Assembly: GCA_943359415.1 (NCBI GenBank)
Contig: CALRHQ010000050.1
Span: 1 to 6,464, forward strand
DNA: 6,464 nucleotides
Direction of reading: 5' to 3'
DNA from: Candidatus Peribacteria bacterium
GTDB taxonomy: Bacteria; Patescibacteriota; Gracilibacteria; UBA1369; LOWO2-01-FULL-3
In this document: piece after piece, positions 1-6,464 of the stretch
Numbering within the stretch: the stretch's first letter is position 1
How the letters are laid out: each line of letters starts with the position of its first letter
The notes under the pieces: model-generated
Told to the model about the DNA's origin: nothing
The model's database searches: none
Seen by the model: only the letters and a program-made list of their open reading frames with translations
Translations under genes and position numbers: made by a program

Positions 1-1
1 C

Positions 2-2128
2 AATAAAGTTTCCATTCATAGGCGAATTTCTCAAATTTGCAAACAGCCTTGGTAAAACAGCCCCATACGGAGAAACGGCATGAACAAGCTCATTAGCTCT
101 ATTTGCAAGATCTTCACCTCCACCCAAAAGCCCCATAATTACAACAGGTTTAACATCACCAAATGTAATTTTTCTTCGAGAAAACAGGCTTTCCTCTTCA
201 GGCAAATCTCCAGAATCAGGAATTCCAAAATCTTCAGCCTTACGTCCCAACTTTCGCTCAATCATTTCCAAAACTTTTTCCCTATCTGCCGGATTTACAC
301 AACTTAACGGCCAAACGTTGAAAACATCTTCACTGGAAATAATTTCCATACCCCATCTAATATTCTCTATAGGTAATTTATAGGGAGCACTATCCCTTCT
401 TTCATCATCATCAGCAGTCAAATCCGGCTTCCTTATAGAGAAAGTGATACGCCAAAAAGTATCATTATATCCGGCATACGCACTTGGAGTAATAGAAATA
501 TCATAAATCTTAGCCCCCTTCATCGTAAGATATCCGAGTATTTCAAAATATTGTTCGAGTGAAAGCATCGAGCTTTCATGTCTTGTGTTGTCAAAAGGAT
601 TTAGGGTAACACTTGTCATTTTATCAGTTGCTTGGCAATGAATAGGATCAGTTACATAAAGAAATCCACCGGGTTTAATTTTTTCATATAATTTCAAAAT
701 ATAAGCAAAAGGATTTTCTGTTTCATGAAGACTATCCGCAGCAACACCGATATCCGCCTGCCCATCAAATTGAGCAAACACCCTTTCTATTCTATTTTTA
801 TCGGTATCTTTTCCTTTCGCGACATTCACAAGTTTCATATTATCTCTAATTTCAACATCTTCAACCAAATCCAAATCAGGTTTGCCATGCAAATCAACTC
901 CTGTAACATCGGAAACAATCGGATCTTCTTCCTGCTTAAGCAACTCTTTTTCCAAAACTCCATCTCCATGCCCTAAAGAAAAAACACTGGCAGGCTCTCC
1001 GGAATGCTCTTTCATCGCCACAAGATTATCCATCAAAGATCTTCTTGATTTACCTTTACTCAAATGAAATTTTTGAACGAAACTAAGATGCCTTAATTTA
1101 AATATAGCGGCAAAAATTTCTTTGAAATCTTTATAAATTTCCATTTTTTTCGCAAGGCCCATAAGGTCAACCAAAACAAAATCTTCCTGCACCATATATT
1201 CGGTCAAATTTCCTTCTTTATCAAAGAGAGAAGCATCGCTACCATCTTCGTTATCACCTTTGTCAGGAAGTATAAGGGATAAAATAGCTTTTATAAAAAT
1301 TCTCGCATTTTCTACGTCTTTTCCCTTTTTAAACATAGCCAAAGAAGGAATATCAAAAATACGTTGGTCCTCAGAAAGAGGAATAGAAAACCTCGCTCCA
1401 ACATTTTTACCTATCAAAGTAGAAAGTTGCGCTGCCATATAGGCAGTCCTATGACCATCATCTTTTGGAAAAGCTTCATGTGAAGCCTTCAAAAAAAGAA
1501 TTTTATACCTCAATGCCTGCAAAGGATCTTTCCCGTCCTCTTCCGAAACTCCAAGACCTGTTAAATCCTGATCGTCCCCAATAAACCGTGGACATTTCAA
1601 GGCAGTTTCAACATTAAAACCATTTCTTCCACTTTCAAATGCAGAAGTTTTTAAAAAAGCACGTCTATTTCCTCTCCAATCACCAAGAACTTCTCTACGC
1701 ATTTCTCTCATCATCTCTTCCTTGGCGATCGCTACTGCACCAGGAAAACTAGAGGTCGAAAAAAGAGCCTTTGGAGGAATATTACCGATAAAAGCCTTCA
1801 CGTCAAAATCCTCTTCACCCAAAGAAGGGAAAATACCTCTAATCGCATCAAGAGCTCCTTTATGAGAAAGAGCTTCATTTCGGAAAAAATCATCAAGACT
1901 TTTTCCGGCAGGACCATATTCAGCAAGCATAAAAGGTTTAGCACTATCTTCCGCATCAAGTATTCCAGTAGCTCTAGCTTCAACAATTCCCTTAGGAGCG
2001 GAAACATCTTCTGCCAAAGGAGATCCATCAACACCCCTATCATCCACAGCTTCAACACGACCACTGTCAACCTGATCTTCATCCGCATCCCGACCGCCTT
2101 TTCTTGTTTTATCCTCTGGTTCTGACAT
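2..2128 (-). CDS. Large protein with a class I SAM-dependent methyltransferase domain, 3' end cut off by window edge
   Basis: This frame stays open for 709 codons from ATG at 2128 to the left window edge, so the C-terminus is missing. The start is the first ATG after an in-frame stop (TGA, 2146-2144) and lies downstream of a good promoter. Residues 1-45 are charged, acidic and probably disordered. Residues about 50-360 match no family I know. Residues about 360-568 look like a Rossmann-fold class I methyltransferase. Motif I is LGHGDG (385-390). An acidic residue ending strand 2 (D412 in GVDL) would bind the SAM ribose. DSLHE (465-469) is the motif IV region, PGG (486-488) comes before strand 5 (FLYVTDP), and a final YNDTFWRITFSIRKP stretch ends at 568. 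Residues 569-709 are unassigned and include a hydrophobic, Gly-rich VVIMGLLGGG segment. I see no signal peptide, so it is probably cytosolic. The substrate (small molecule, protein or nucleic acid) cannot be inferred. Confidence is high for the gene and good for the methyltransferase fold. Confidence 0.85.
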   Translation of the reverse strand, partial: MSEPEDKTRKGGRDADEDQVDSGRVEAVDDRGVDGSPLAEDVSAPKGIVEARATGILDAEDSAKPFMLAEYGPAGKSLDDFFRNEALSHKGALDAIRGIFPSLGEEDFDVKAFIGNIPPKALFSTSSFPGAVAIAKEEMMREMRREVLGDWRGNRRAFLKTSAFESGRNGFNVETALKCPRFIGDDQDLTGLGVSEEDGKDPLQALRYKILFLKASHEAFPKDDGHRTAYMAAQLSTLIGKNVGARFSIPLSEDQRIFDIPSLAMFKKGKDVENARIFIKAILSLILPDKGDNEDGSDASLFDKEGNLTEYMVQEDFVLVDLMGLAKKMEIYKDFKEIFAAIFKLRHLSFVQKFHLSKGKSRRSLMDNLVAMKEHSGEPASVFSLGHGDGVLEKELLKQEEDPIVSDVTGVDLHGKPDLDLVEDVEIRDNMKLVNVAKGKDTDKNRIERVFAQFDGQADIGVAADSLHETENPFAYILKLYEKIKPGGFLYVTDPIHCQATDKMTSVTLNPFDNTRHESSMLSLEQYFEILGYLTMKGAKIYDISITPSAYAGYNDTFWRITFSIRKPDLTADDDERRDSAPYKLPIENIRWGMEIISSEDVFNVWPLSCVNPADREKVLEMIERKLGRKAEDFGIPDSGDLPEEESLFSRRKITFGDVKPVVIMGLLGGGEDLANRANELVHAVSPYGAVLPRLFANLRNSPMNGNFI

Positions 2129-2134
2129 ATTTTC

Positions 2135-2147
2135 TTGACATAGTCAA
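2135..2147. repeat. Perfect inverted repeat TTGAC-ATA-GTCAA, candidate operator
   Basis: Two 5-base arms flank a 3-base centre. The repeat covers the -35 box of the possible plus-strand promoter and lies in the leader of the minus-strand gene, between its predicted transcription start (about 2154) and its ATG (2128). A protein bound here could affect both genes. A related small palindrome, ATTG-T-CAAT, sits at 2182-2190 over the minus-strand -35 box. Short arms like these also arise by chance in AT-rich DNA, and part of the match follows from the -35 consensus itself. Confidence 0.35.
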
Positions 2148-2162
2148 ATTTTAGGGGAGAAT
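2135..2162 (+). promoter_or_regulatory. Possible promoter of the PAS-PAS-GAF gene
   Basis: On the plus strand a perfect TTGACA (2135-2140) is followed after 16 bases by GAGAAT (2157-2162), a four-of-six match to the -10 box that keeps the important second A and final T. Transcription would start near 2169, leaving about 26 bases before the ATG at 2195. The -10 overlaps the -10 of the opposite-strand promoter, so both could not be bound by polymerase at once. The weak -10 makes this much less certain than the minus-strand promoter. Confidence 0.35.
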
Positions 2163-2189
2163 GATAGTAAATACAACACATATTGTCAA
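2161..2189 (-). promoter_or_regulatory. Sigma70-type promoter of the methyltransferase gene
   Basis: Read on the minus strand, TTGACA (2189-2184) is a perfect -35 box. It is followed by exactly 17 bases and TATCAT (2166-2161), which matches the TATAAT -10 consensus at five of six positions. Transcription would begin near 2154, giving a leader of about 25 bases before the ATG at 2128. No strong Shine-Dalgarno is seen in that leader; AAGAAA just upstream of the ATG is at best weak. The assignment rests on consensus match and placement only. Confidence 0.7.
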
Positions 2190-2194
2190 TCAAA

Positions 2195-3502
2195 ATGTCC
2201 ATAAAAAAAAGCCTTACCGACAGGAAAATTCTCAATGAGGCCGTACAATCCGAGAACATTGCGGAAGCAATGAACGAATGTTTATGGGTCGGAGACAAAA
2301 AACACAACACAATATACGTAAATCCAACATTCGAGAAAACATCAGAATATACGCTTGAAGAAGCCCTAAAGATGTATTGCACTGACTTTTTTGATGATGA
2401 AGGTAAAAAAATAATAGAAGATCATCACAAACTGAGAGAGCACGGAGTGTCGTCTCAATACGAAGCAAATATGTTATCAAAAAGCGGAAAAAGAATTCCA
2501 TTGTTAATAAGTGGCGCACCGACAAAAAGTGGAGGAACAATAGGGATTTTCACAAATTTATCAAAATTAAAGAAACTTGCGGAAAAAGAAAGACTTTCGA
2601 ACCAGATAGTCAAAAATTCAATGGAAGCTATAGTCGTGCTGGATAGAAACAGAAAAATCCAACTTTGGAACACGAGTGCACAAAAAATATTCGGATACAA
2701 AGAAATGGAAGTCATAGGTAAAAGCATAGACATGGTAATTCCAAAAGAAGAAGAAGATGCGAATCAAAGACTCATAGAAGAAGTAGAAAAAAACAAAGTA
2801 ATTCGAAATTACGAAACAAACAGATTGGCAAAAAATGGAGAAAAAATTCCGGTTTCAGTTTCCGTATCAAAAGTAACAGATGAAAAAGAAAAATTCATAG
2901 GCTACCTGATTTCATACAGAGATATTGCAAATCAAAAACGCACTTCTACAGAACTTCAAAAAAGATTTGAGACTATTCAGGATGCATACAAAGAATTAGG
3001 ATTTCAAAGACGACAAATGGATTATCTCGCAGAGATTACAGAAGCAGCAGTTTCAATCTCAACACTGGAATCCTTACTGAATTTAATAATGTCAGCAATA
3101 GTTCTACTGTCAAAAGCAGATGCATCAGTATTAAGACTATACAACAAAAAAACAAAATTTCTCGAAATGGCCGCTCACATGGGAATAGACAAAAAATGGC
3201 AAAATAAAAACAGAATAGAATTCAGCAACAGTATCGCGCAAGATGCATTTGAGATAAAAAGACCTTTACTCATAGATAACGTCGAATCAGCCGATTTACA
3301 TAAAAGCAGACAATTGGCAAAAAGCCACAAATTCAAAACATTGATAGCCATTCCTCTTTTCGTGGCAAATGAATACCTAGGATCTTTAAACATGTACTCC
3401 AAAGATCCGGAAAAATTTAGATTAATAGAAACAGACTTCCTTCAAAAATTTGGACAACAATGCTCGATGGCAATCTATGTAAAACTTCAAAAACAGAGGT
3501 AA
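2195..3502 (+). CDS. Soluble PAS-PAS-GAF sensor protein without an output domain
   Basis: The ATG at 2195 gives 435 residues ending in TAA. An in-frame TTG at 2183 would add four residues (MSIK, nearly repeating the MSIKK start); I prefer the ATG, although neither has a clear Shine-Dalgarno. PAS 1 covers about residues 21-123 (NTIYVNPTFEKTSEYTLEEA, then the SKSGKRIPLLIS strands). PAS 2 covers about 136-250 and is a textbook PAS S-box (MEAIVVLDRNRKIQLWN, IFGYKEMEVIGKS, then a YRDIANQK end). A likely coiled coil follows at about 250-285, then a GAF domain at about 285-430 (ADASVLRLYNKKTKFLEMAA, LIAIPLFVANEYLGSLNMYS). The protein ends right after GAF: no histidine kinase, GGDEF, EAL, phosphatase, DNA-binding or sigma-54 domain is visible, and there are no membrane segments. 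PAS and GAF domains bind small ligands, cofactors or mediate dimerisation, so it probably senses a cytosolic signal and passes it to a partner. Ligand and partner are unknown. It is divergent from the methyltransferase gene and 39 bases upstream of the PBP gene. Confidence 0.88.
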   Translation: MSIKKSLTDRKILNEAVQSENIAEAMNECLWVGDKKHNTIYVNPTFEKTSEYTLEEALKMYCTDFFDDEGKKIIEDHHKLREHGVSSQYEANMLSKSGKRIPLLISGAPTKSGGTIGIFTNLSKLKKLAEKERLSNQIVKNSMEAIVVLDRNRKIQLWNTSAQKIFGYKEMEVIGKSIDMVIPKEEEDANQRLIEEVEKNKVIRNYETNRLAKNGEKIPVSVSVSKVTDEKEKFIGYLISYRDIANQKRTSTELQKRFETIQDAYKELGFQRRQMDYLAEITEAAVSISTLESLLNLIMSAIVLLSKADASVLRLYNKKTKFLEMAAHMGIDKKWQNKNRIEFSNSIAQDAFEIKRPLLIDNVESADLHKSRQLAKSHKFKTLIAIPLFVANEYLGSLNMYSKDPEKFRLIETDFLQKFGQQCSMAIYVKLQKQR

Positions 3503-3506
3503 ACCC

Positions 3507-3535
3507 TTTACTTGAAGCCAATCTTGTATTAAAAT
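3507..3535 (+). promoter_or_regulatory. Candidate promoter for the PBP gene, placed for a leaderless or near-leaderless transcript
   Basis: TTTACT (3507-3512, four of six to the -35 consensus) and TAAAAT (3530-3535, five of six to TATAAT) are separated by 17 bases. A start site about seven bases after the -10 falls at 3542, the A of the PBP start codon. No Shine-Dalgarno lies upstream of the ATG, which agrees with leaderless translation. The gene could also be read through from the upstream sensor gene, since no terminator is visible between them. Confidence 0.45.
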
Positions 3536-3541
3536 ACGCGC

Positions 3542-6406
3542 ATGCTTAAAAAAATCATACCAGAAAGATTTTGGCCTAAAAAAGATGCGGAAACAAAGAA
3601 GAAAATAATTTTTTGGGGATCAACGGCAATAGTTGGTTTTATCATGGTTTCAATCGTGCTTTTTGTAGGGACAATCGGAATTCTTTCGATTGGGCTTCCG
3701 GACGTAAACGACTTGGAAAAACTACAGGCGGATCAATCAACAGAAATATACGACAAAGACGGCGAATTGCTTTACACGATCCATGGAGAAGAAAATAGAG
3801 AACAAATTTCATATGATAAAATTTCTCCATATTTAATAAATGCAACAGTCGCCATCGAGGACGATAGATTCTGGGAACACAGCGGATTTGATATGGTTGG
3901 AATAGGAAGAGCCGTACTTTATGAAGTTTTCGGACTAGGAGTTCGTCGTGGAGGATCGACAATAACGCAACAATATGTAAAAAACAGCTTCCTTTCGTCA
4001 GAAAGAAGTTATGTCAGAAAAGCAAAAGAGCTGATTCTTTCTATCAGGTTGGAACGAACTTATGAAAAGAAAAAAATTCTCGAACTTTATTTAAACCGCA
4101 TTCCTTACGGAAACAACGCCTACGGCTCAGAAAAAGCGGCGCACATATATTTCAACAAAACAGCAAAAGATATTACCTTGGCAGAAAGCGCAGTCCTCGC
4201 CTCTCTTCCACAAGCACCAACAAAATATAATCCTTACGGTAACAATAAATATTCACATCTTTTAAAAGAATTTACTCAGGAAGAAATTCGATATAGAAAT
4301 ATAAAAGGAGAAACAGATTTAAATACTGTAGATTATGTTCGCGGACTTATTGGAAGTTTTGTGGATCTTGGTGATGGTCAAAAAATTTACATACAAGGAC
4401 GAACAGATCTTGTTTTAAAAAGAATGTTTGAGCTCGGAACAATAACAGAAAAAGAAAGAAAAGAAGCCTTAACTCAGCTACAGAATATTCAATTCCAAAA
4501 ATATGTGGAAAGAATCAAACATCCTCATTTCGTTCTTTACGTAAAACAACTTCTTGAGGAAAAATACGGAAAAGATGTAGTCGAAAAAGGTGGATTAAAA
4601 GTCTACACGACACTTGATTCTAAACTTCAGGATTATGCCGAGAAAACAGCGGAAGAAATAGGCAAAAAAAATGCGGAAAGTTATGGAACAAACAATGCCG
4701 CAATTCTTACAATAAACGCAAAAACCGGACAGATTCTTGCAATGGTCGGATCACGTGATTATTACAACGAAGAAATTGATGGAAATGTAAACGTAGTAGT
4801 CCGTCCACGCCAACCAGGATCTTCATTTAAACCTATTGTTTACGCAGAAGCATTCTACAATGGCTTTGCTCCGGCAACACCGCTATATGACGTACCTCTA
4901 AAAGTAGGCACGGATAGACCTCAGAATTACAGCGGAAACTGGCTTGGACAACTCACTATTCGTCGCGCACTTGGACAGTCAAGAAACATTCCGGCAGTCG
5001 AAGCATATTTTCTTGCAGGACAACAAGGTCCGATCATAGATCTTGCAGCAAAAATGGGAATCACAACGTTAGATAAATCTCATAGCTATGGCTATCCATT
5101 GGCAATCGGGGCCGGAGAAATTCCACTTTCAGAAATGGTTACAGCGTATGGAACATTTGCAAATGGCGGAAAAAAACCTGAACTAAGCGCAATCCTAAAG
5201 GTCATAAATTCAAACGGAGACGTTTTGGAAGAATGGAAACAAAAAGAATTTGACGAAGTTTTGGATCCACAAATTGCATATTGCATAAACAGTATTTTGT
5301 CAGACAAATCAAATGCCGTAAGCTCACGACTATATGTAAGTGGGCATACAAATGCAGCAAAAACAGGAACCTCTACAAAAGAAAACAAGAAAGAAGCCAA
5401 AGGAAAAACTGTTGCACCTGCCGATGCATGGACAATCGGATATACGCCAACAATCGTAACAGGAGTTTGGACAGGAAACACAGATGGCTCAGGACTGGCA
5501 TATTCTGCAGACGGAGTCACAACAGCTGCACCAATTTTCAACGCAGTAATGTCATATGCATTAAAAAATCTTGCGGAAGAATCTTTCCCAAAACCTGAAG
5601 GGATAAAAGAAGTTTCAGTCTCTTCAGCTTCAGGAAAACTTCCTGGAACAAATACTCCAAAATCATTAATAATAACTGACATATTCCCTAGCTTTTCAAT
5701 TCCGACAGAAGTTGAAACAAATTCATTTTACAAAGTAAAAATTGATAAAATTTCGGGATTACTGGCCACACAATACACTCCACAAGATGCAGTGCAGGAA
5801 GTGCTTTATCAAAACTATGAAATTCCACCACAACTTTCTATTTTCAAAGAAGATATCCGAAAATATTTCGCATCGAAAGCAGACACAGCGCTCAAAGAAG
5901 GTGAAACTTCAGTTGGAGGTATAGACGAAACATCAGGTATAAAAATAATGATAGGCGTTCCACCAACAGAATATGACAATATTCACACAGCGGAAACAGC
6001 AAAAAATCCACCTACAATTTCAATACTAAGCCCTGTTTCACAATCAATAATCTCTCTTGGAGACACAAAAAATAAAATAGTGATAGACGTGAAGGCAGAG
6101 GCAAAAAATGGAATTTCAGAAGTACAATTTTTCGTAGATGACAAACAAGAATTCACCACAAATGTAGCACCATATACAGGATACTTAACATTTTCAAAAT
6201 TCTTCACTCCTGGCAAACATTTGATAGTTGTAAAAGTTATAGATAAGCTCGGATACAGCACTTCTTCTGCGATAGAGATAAAGATCGAAAATTCACCACC
6301 TCCCGACACAGAGAAAACATCAGATTCAAGCACAACATCTCCGGACGCAACTTCAATAATTTCTGAACCTATTCTAGGAGGCGCACCAAACAAAAAGAAG
6401 AAGTAA
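3542..6406 (+). CDS. Class A penicillin-binding protein (bifunctional peptidoglycan glycosyltransferase/transpeptidase), PBP1A type, with C-terminal Ig-like domain
   Basis: The protein has 954 residues and looks intact. It polymerises lipid II into glycan strands and crosslinks their peptides on the outer face of the membrane. A short Lys-rich cytoplasmic tail is followed by one membrane anchor (about 22-50). The GT51 domain has all its motifs: EDDRFWEHSGFD (106-117, catalytic E106), RGGSTITQQYVKN (136-148), RKAKE (159-163, second Glu E163), ILELYLN (179-185) and LAESAVLASLPQAP (213-226). The transpeptidase has SSFK (nucleophile S427, K430), SRN (480-482) and KTGT (607-610), and ends near 680. 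After it come a linker (about 690-820, with KIDKISGLLATQYTP), an Ig-like beta domain (about 822-917, NPPTISILSP to IEIKIEN), a Ser/Thr/Pro-rich stretch and a terminal KKKK. The protein is longer than the typical 700-850 residues of PBP1A because of this extension, which may bind wall polymers or partners. The symbol mrcA/ponA is avoided because orthology cannot be shown here. The ATG at 3542 leaves a full anchor and lies 39 bases after the sensor gene. Confidence 0.96.
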   Translation: MLKKIIPERFWPKKDAETKKKIIFWGSTAIVGFIMVSIVLFVGTIGILSIGLPDVNDLEKLQADQSTEIYDKDGELLYTIHGEENREQISYDKISPYLINATVAIEDDRFWEHSGFDMVGIGRAVLYEVFGLGVRRGGSTITQQYVKNSFLSSERSYVRKAKELILSIRLERTYEKKKILELYLNRIPYGNNAYGSEKAAHIYFNKTAKDITLAESAVLASLPQAPTKYNPYGNNKYSHLLKEFTQEEIRYRNIKGETDLNTVDYVRGLIGSFVDLGDGQKIYIQGRTDLVLKRMFELGTITEKERKEALTQLQNIQFQKYVERIKHPHFVLYVKQLLEEKYGKDVVEKGGLKVYTTLDSKLQDYAEKTAEEIGKKNAESYGTNNAAILTINAKTGQILAMVGSRDYYNEEIDGNVNVVVRPRQPGSSFKPIVYAEAFYNGFAPATPLYDVPLKVGTDRPQNYSGNWLGQLTIRRALGQSRNIPAVEAYFLAGQQGPIIDLAAKMGITTLDKSHSYGYPLAIGAGEIPLSEMVTAYGTFANGGKKPELSAILKVINSNGDVLEEWKQKEFDEVLDPQIAYCINSILSDKSNAVSSRLYVSGHTNAAKTGTSTKENKKEAKGKTVAPADAWTIGYTPTIVTGVWTGNTDGSGLAYSADGVTTAAPIFNAVMSYALKNLAEESFPKPEGIKEVSVSSASGKLPGTNTPKSLIITDIFPSFSIPTEVETNSFYKVKIDKISGLLATQYTPQDAVQEVLYQNYEIPPQLSIFKEDIRKYFASKADTALKEGETSVGGIDETSGIKIMIGVPPTEYDNIHTAETAKNPPTISILSPVSQSIISLGDTKNKIVIDVKAEAKNGISEVQFFVDDKQEFTTNVAPYTGYLTFSKFFTPGKHLIVVKVIDKLGYSTSSAIEIKIENSPPPDTEKTSDSSTTSPDATSIISEPILGGAPNKKKK

Positions 6407-6464
6407 AAAACCTCCATCTTTTGAACCAACATCAATCACGGTTTACTTTCTCCCCATTTTATGT
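6407..6464. other. Short tail after the PBP gene, nothing recognised
   Basis: The 58 bases after the PBP stop codon hold no convincing hairpin followed by a T-run. The only pairing seen is AACC with GGTT across a 12-base loop, with no uridine tract directly after it. The window ends before any next gene start can be judged. Confidence 0.5.

Noticed and set aside
80..1442. Several short plus-strand frames of 60-83 residues
   Set aside because: All lie antisense to the long open minus-strand frame, which has methyltransferase motifs. Their Ile/Asn/Phe/Ser-rich translations look like shadows.
2183..2194. TTG at 2183 as the start of the PAS-PAS-GAF gene
   Set aside because: The ATG four codons later (2195) is a stronger start codon, and no ribosome site favours the TTG. 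The extra residues MSIK add nothing to the domain structure.
2161..2238. Small ORF from ATG at 2161 (25 codons) after AGGGGAGA
   Set aside because: The purine core lies only one to three bases from the ATG, too close to act as a Shine-Dalgarno site. The ATG also lies upstream of the predicted plus-strand start at about 2169, and the peptide has no recognisable character.
1798..2382. 194-residue minus-strand frame crossing the divergent intergenic region
   Set aside because: It overlaps both real genes and both promoters. Its composition is a Leu/Phe/Ser-rich shadow of the correct methyltransferase frame, with no domain.
3503..3541. Terminator between the sensor gene and the PBP gene
   Set aside because: No GC-rich stem with a following T-tract is present in these 39 bases, so read-through remains possible.
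5092..5682. 196-residue minus-strand frame inside the PBP gene
   Set aside because: It is antisense to the transpeptidase domain, whose SRN and KTGT motifs and continuous conservation show the plus strand is the coding one. The frame reflects codon bias.
2..6406. Alternative genetic code with UGA as glycine (as in Gracilibacteria or SR1)
   Set aside because: None of the three genes has an in-frame TGA across roughly 2,100 codons, glycines use GGN codons, and complete genes end in TAA. The standard code explains everything seen.
6407..6464. Rho-independent terminator after the PBP gene
   Set aside because: The only pairing (AACC/GGTT with a 12-base loop) is too weak and is not followed directly by a T-run.

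Overview
The window holds three protein genes and two small control regions. It is AT-rich and A/lysine-rich on the coding strands. The sense strand is purine-rich: the upper strand is pyrimidine-rich up to about 2130 and purine-rich after it, which marks the change of coding direction. The organism is most likely an uncultivated bacterium, plausibly from the Candidate Phyla Radiation (Patescibacteria, for example a Peregrinibacteria- or Gracilibacteria-like lineage). That placement rests on general resemblance (AT-rich lysine-rich proteins, weak or absent Shine-Dalgarno sites, a class A PBP with a long C-terminal extension) and is tentative. All reading frames are long under the standard bacterial code with no in-frame TGA, so there is no sign of UGA recoding.

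Layout. (1) 2-2128, minus strand: the first 709 codons of a large gene that runs off the left edge. It has an acidic N-terminus, a long unrecognised region, a class I SAM-dependent methyltransferase domain (about residues 360-568) and a further C-terminal region. (2) 2129-2194: a 66-base divergent intergenic region. It has a strong minus-strand sigma70-type promoter (TTGACA-17-TATCAT), a weaker plus-strand promoter whose -10 overlaps it, and a perfect inverted repeat TTGAC-ATA-GTCAA. (3) 2195-3502, plus strand: a soluble PAS-PAS-GAF sensor protein with no recognisable output domain. (4) 3503-3541: a 39-base gap with a promoter placed so that transcription could begin at or next to the next start codon. 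(5) 3542-6406, plus strand: a complete class A penicillin-binding protein (glycosyltransferase plus transpeptidase) with a C-terminal Ig-like domain and a Lys-rich end. (6) 6407-6464: a short tail with no recognisable feature.

How they fit together: the PBP builds and crosslinks peptidoglycan at the outer face of the membrane. The PAS-PAS-GAF protein is a cytosolic ligand or redox sensor that must act through a partner protein. The methyltransferase protein is of unknown substrate. Nothing in the sequence proves a functional link among the three. The most interesting points are the overlapping face-to-face promoters, the sensor without an output module, and the large unclassified methyltransferase fusion. 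I see no mobile element, CRISPR array, RNA gene or clearly new defence-type system.
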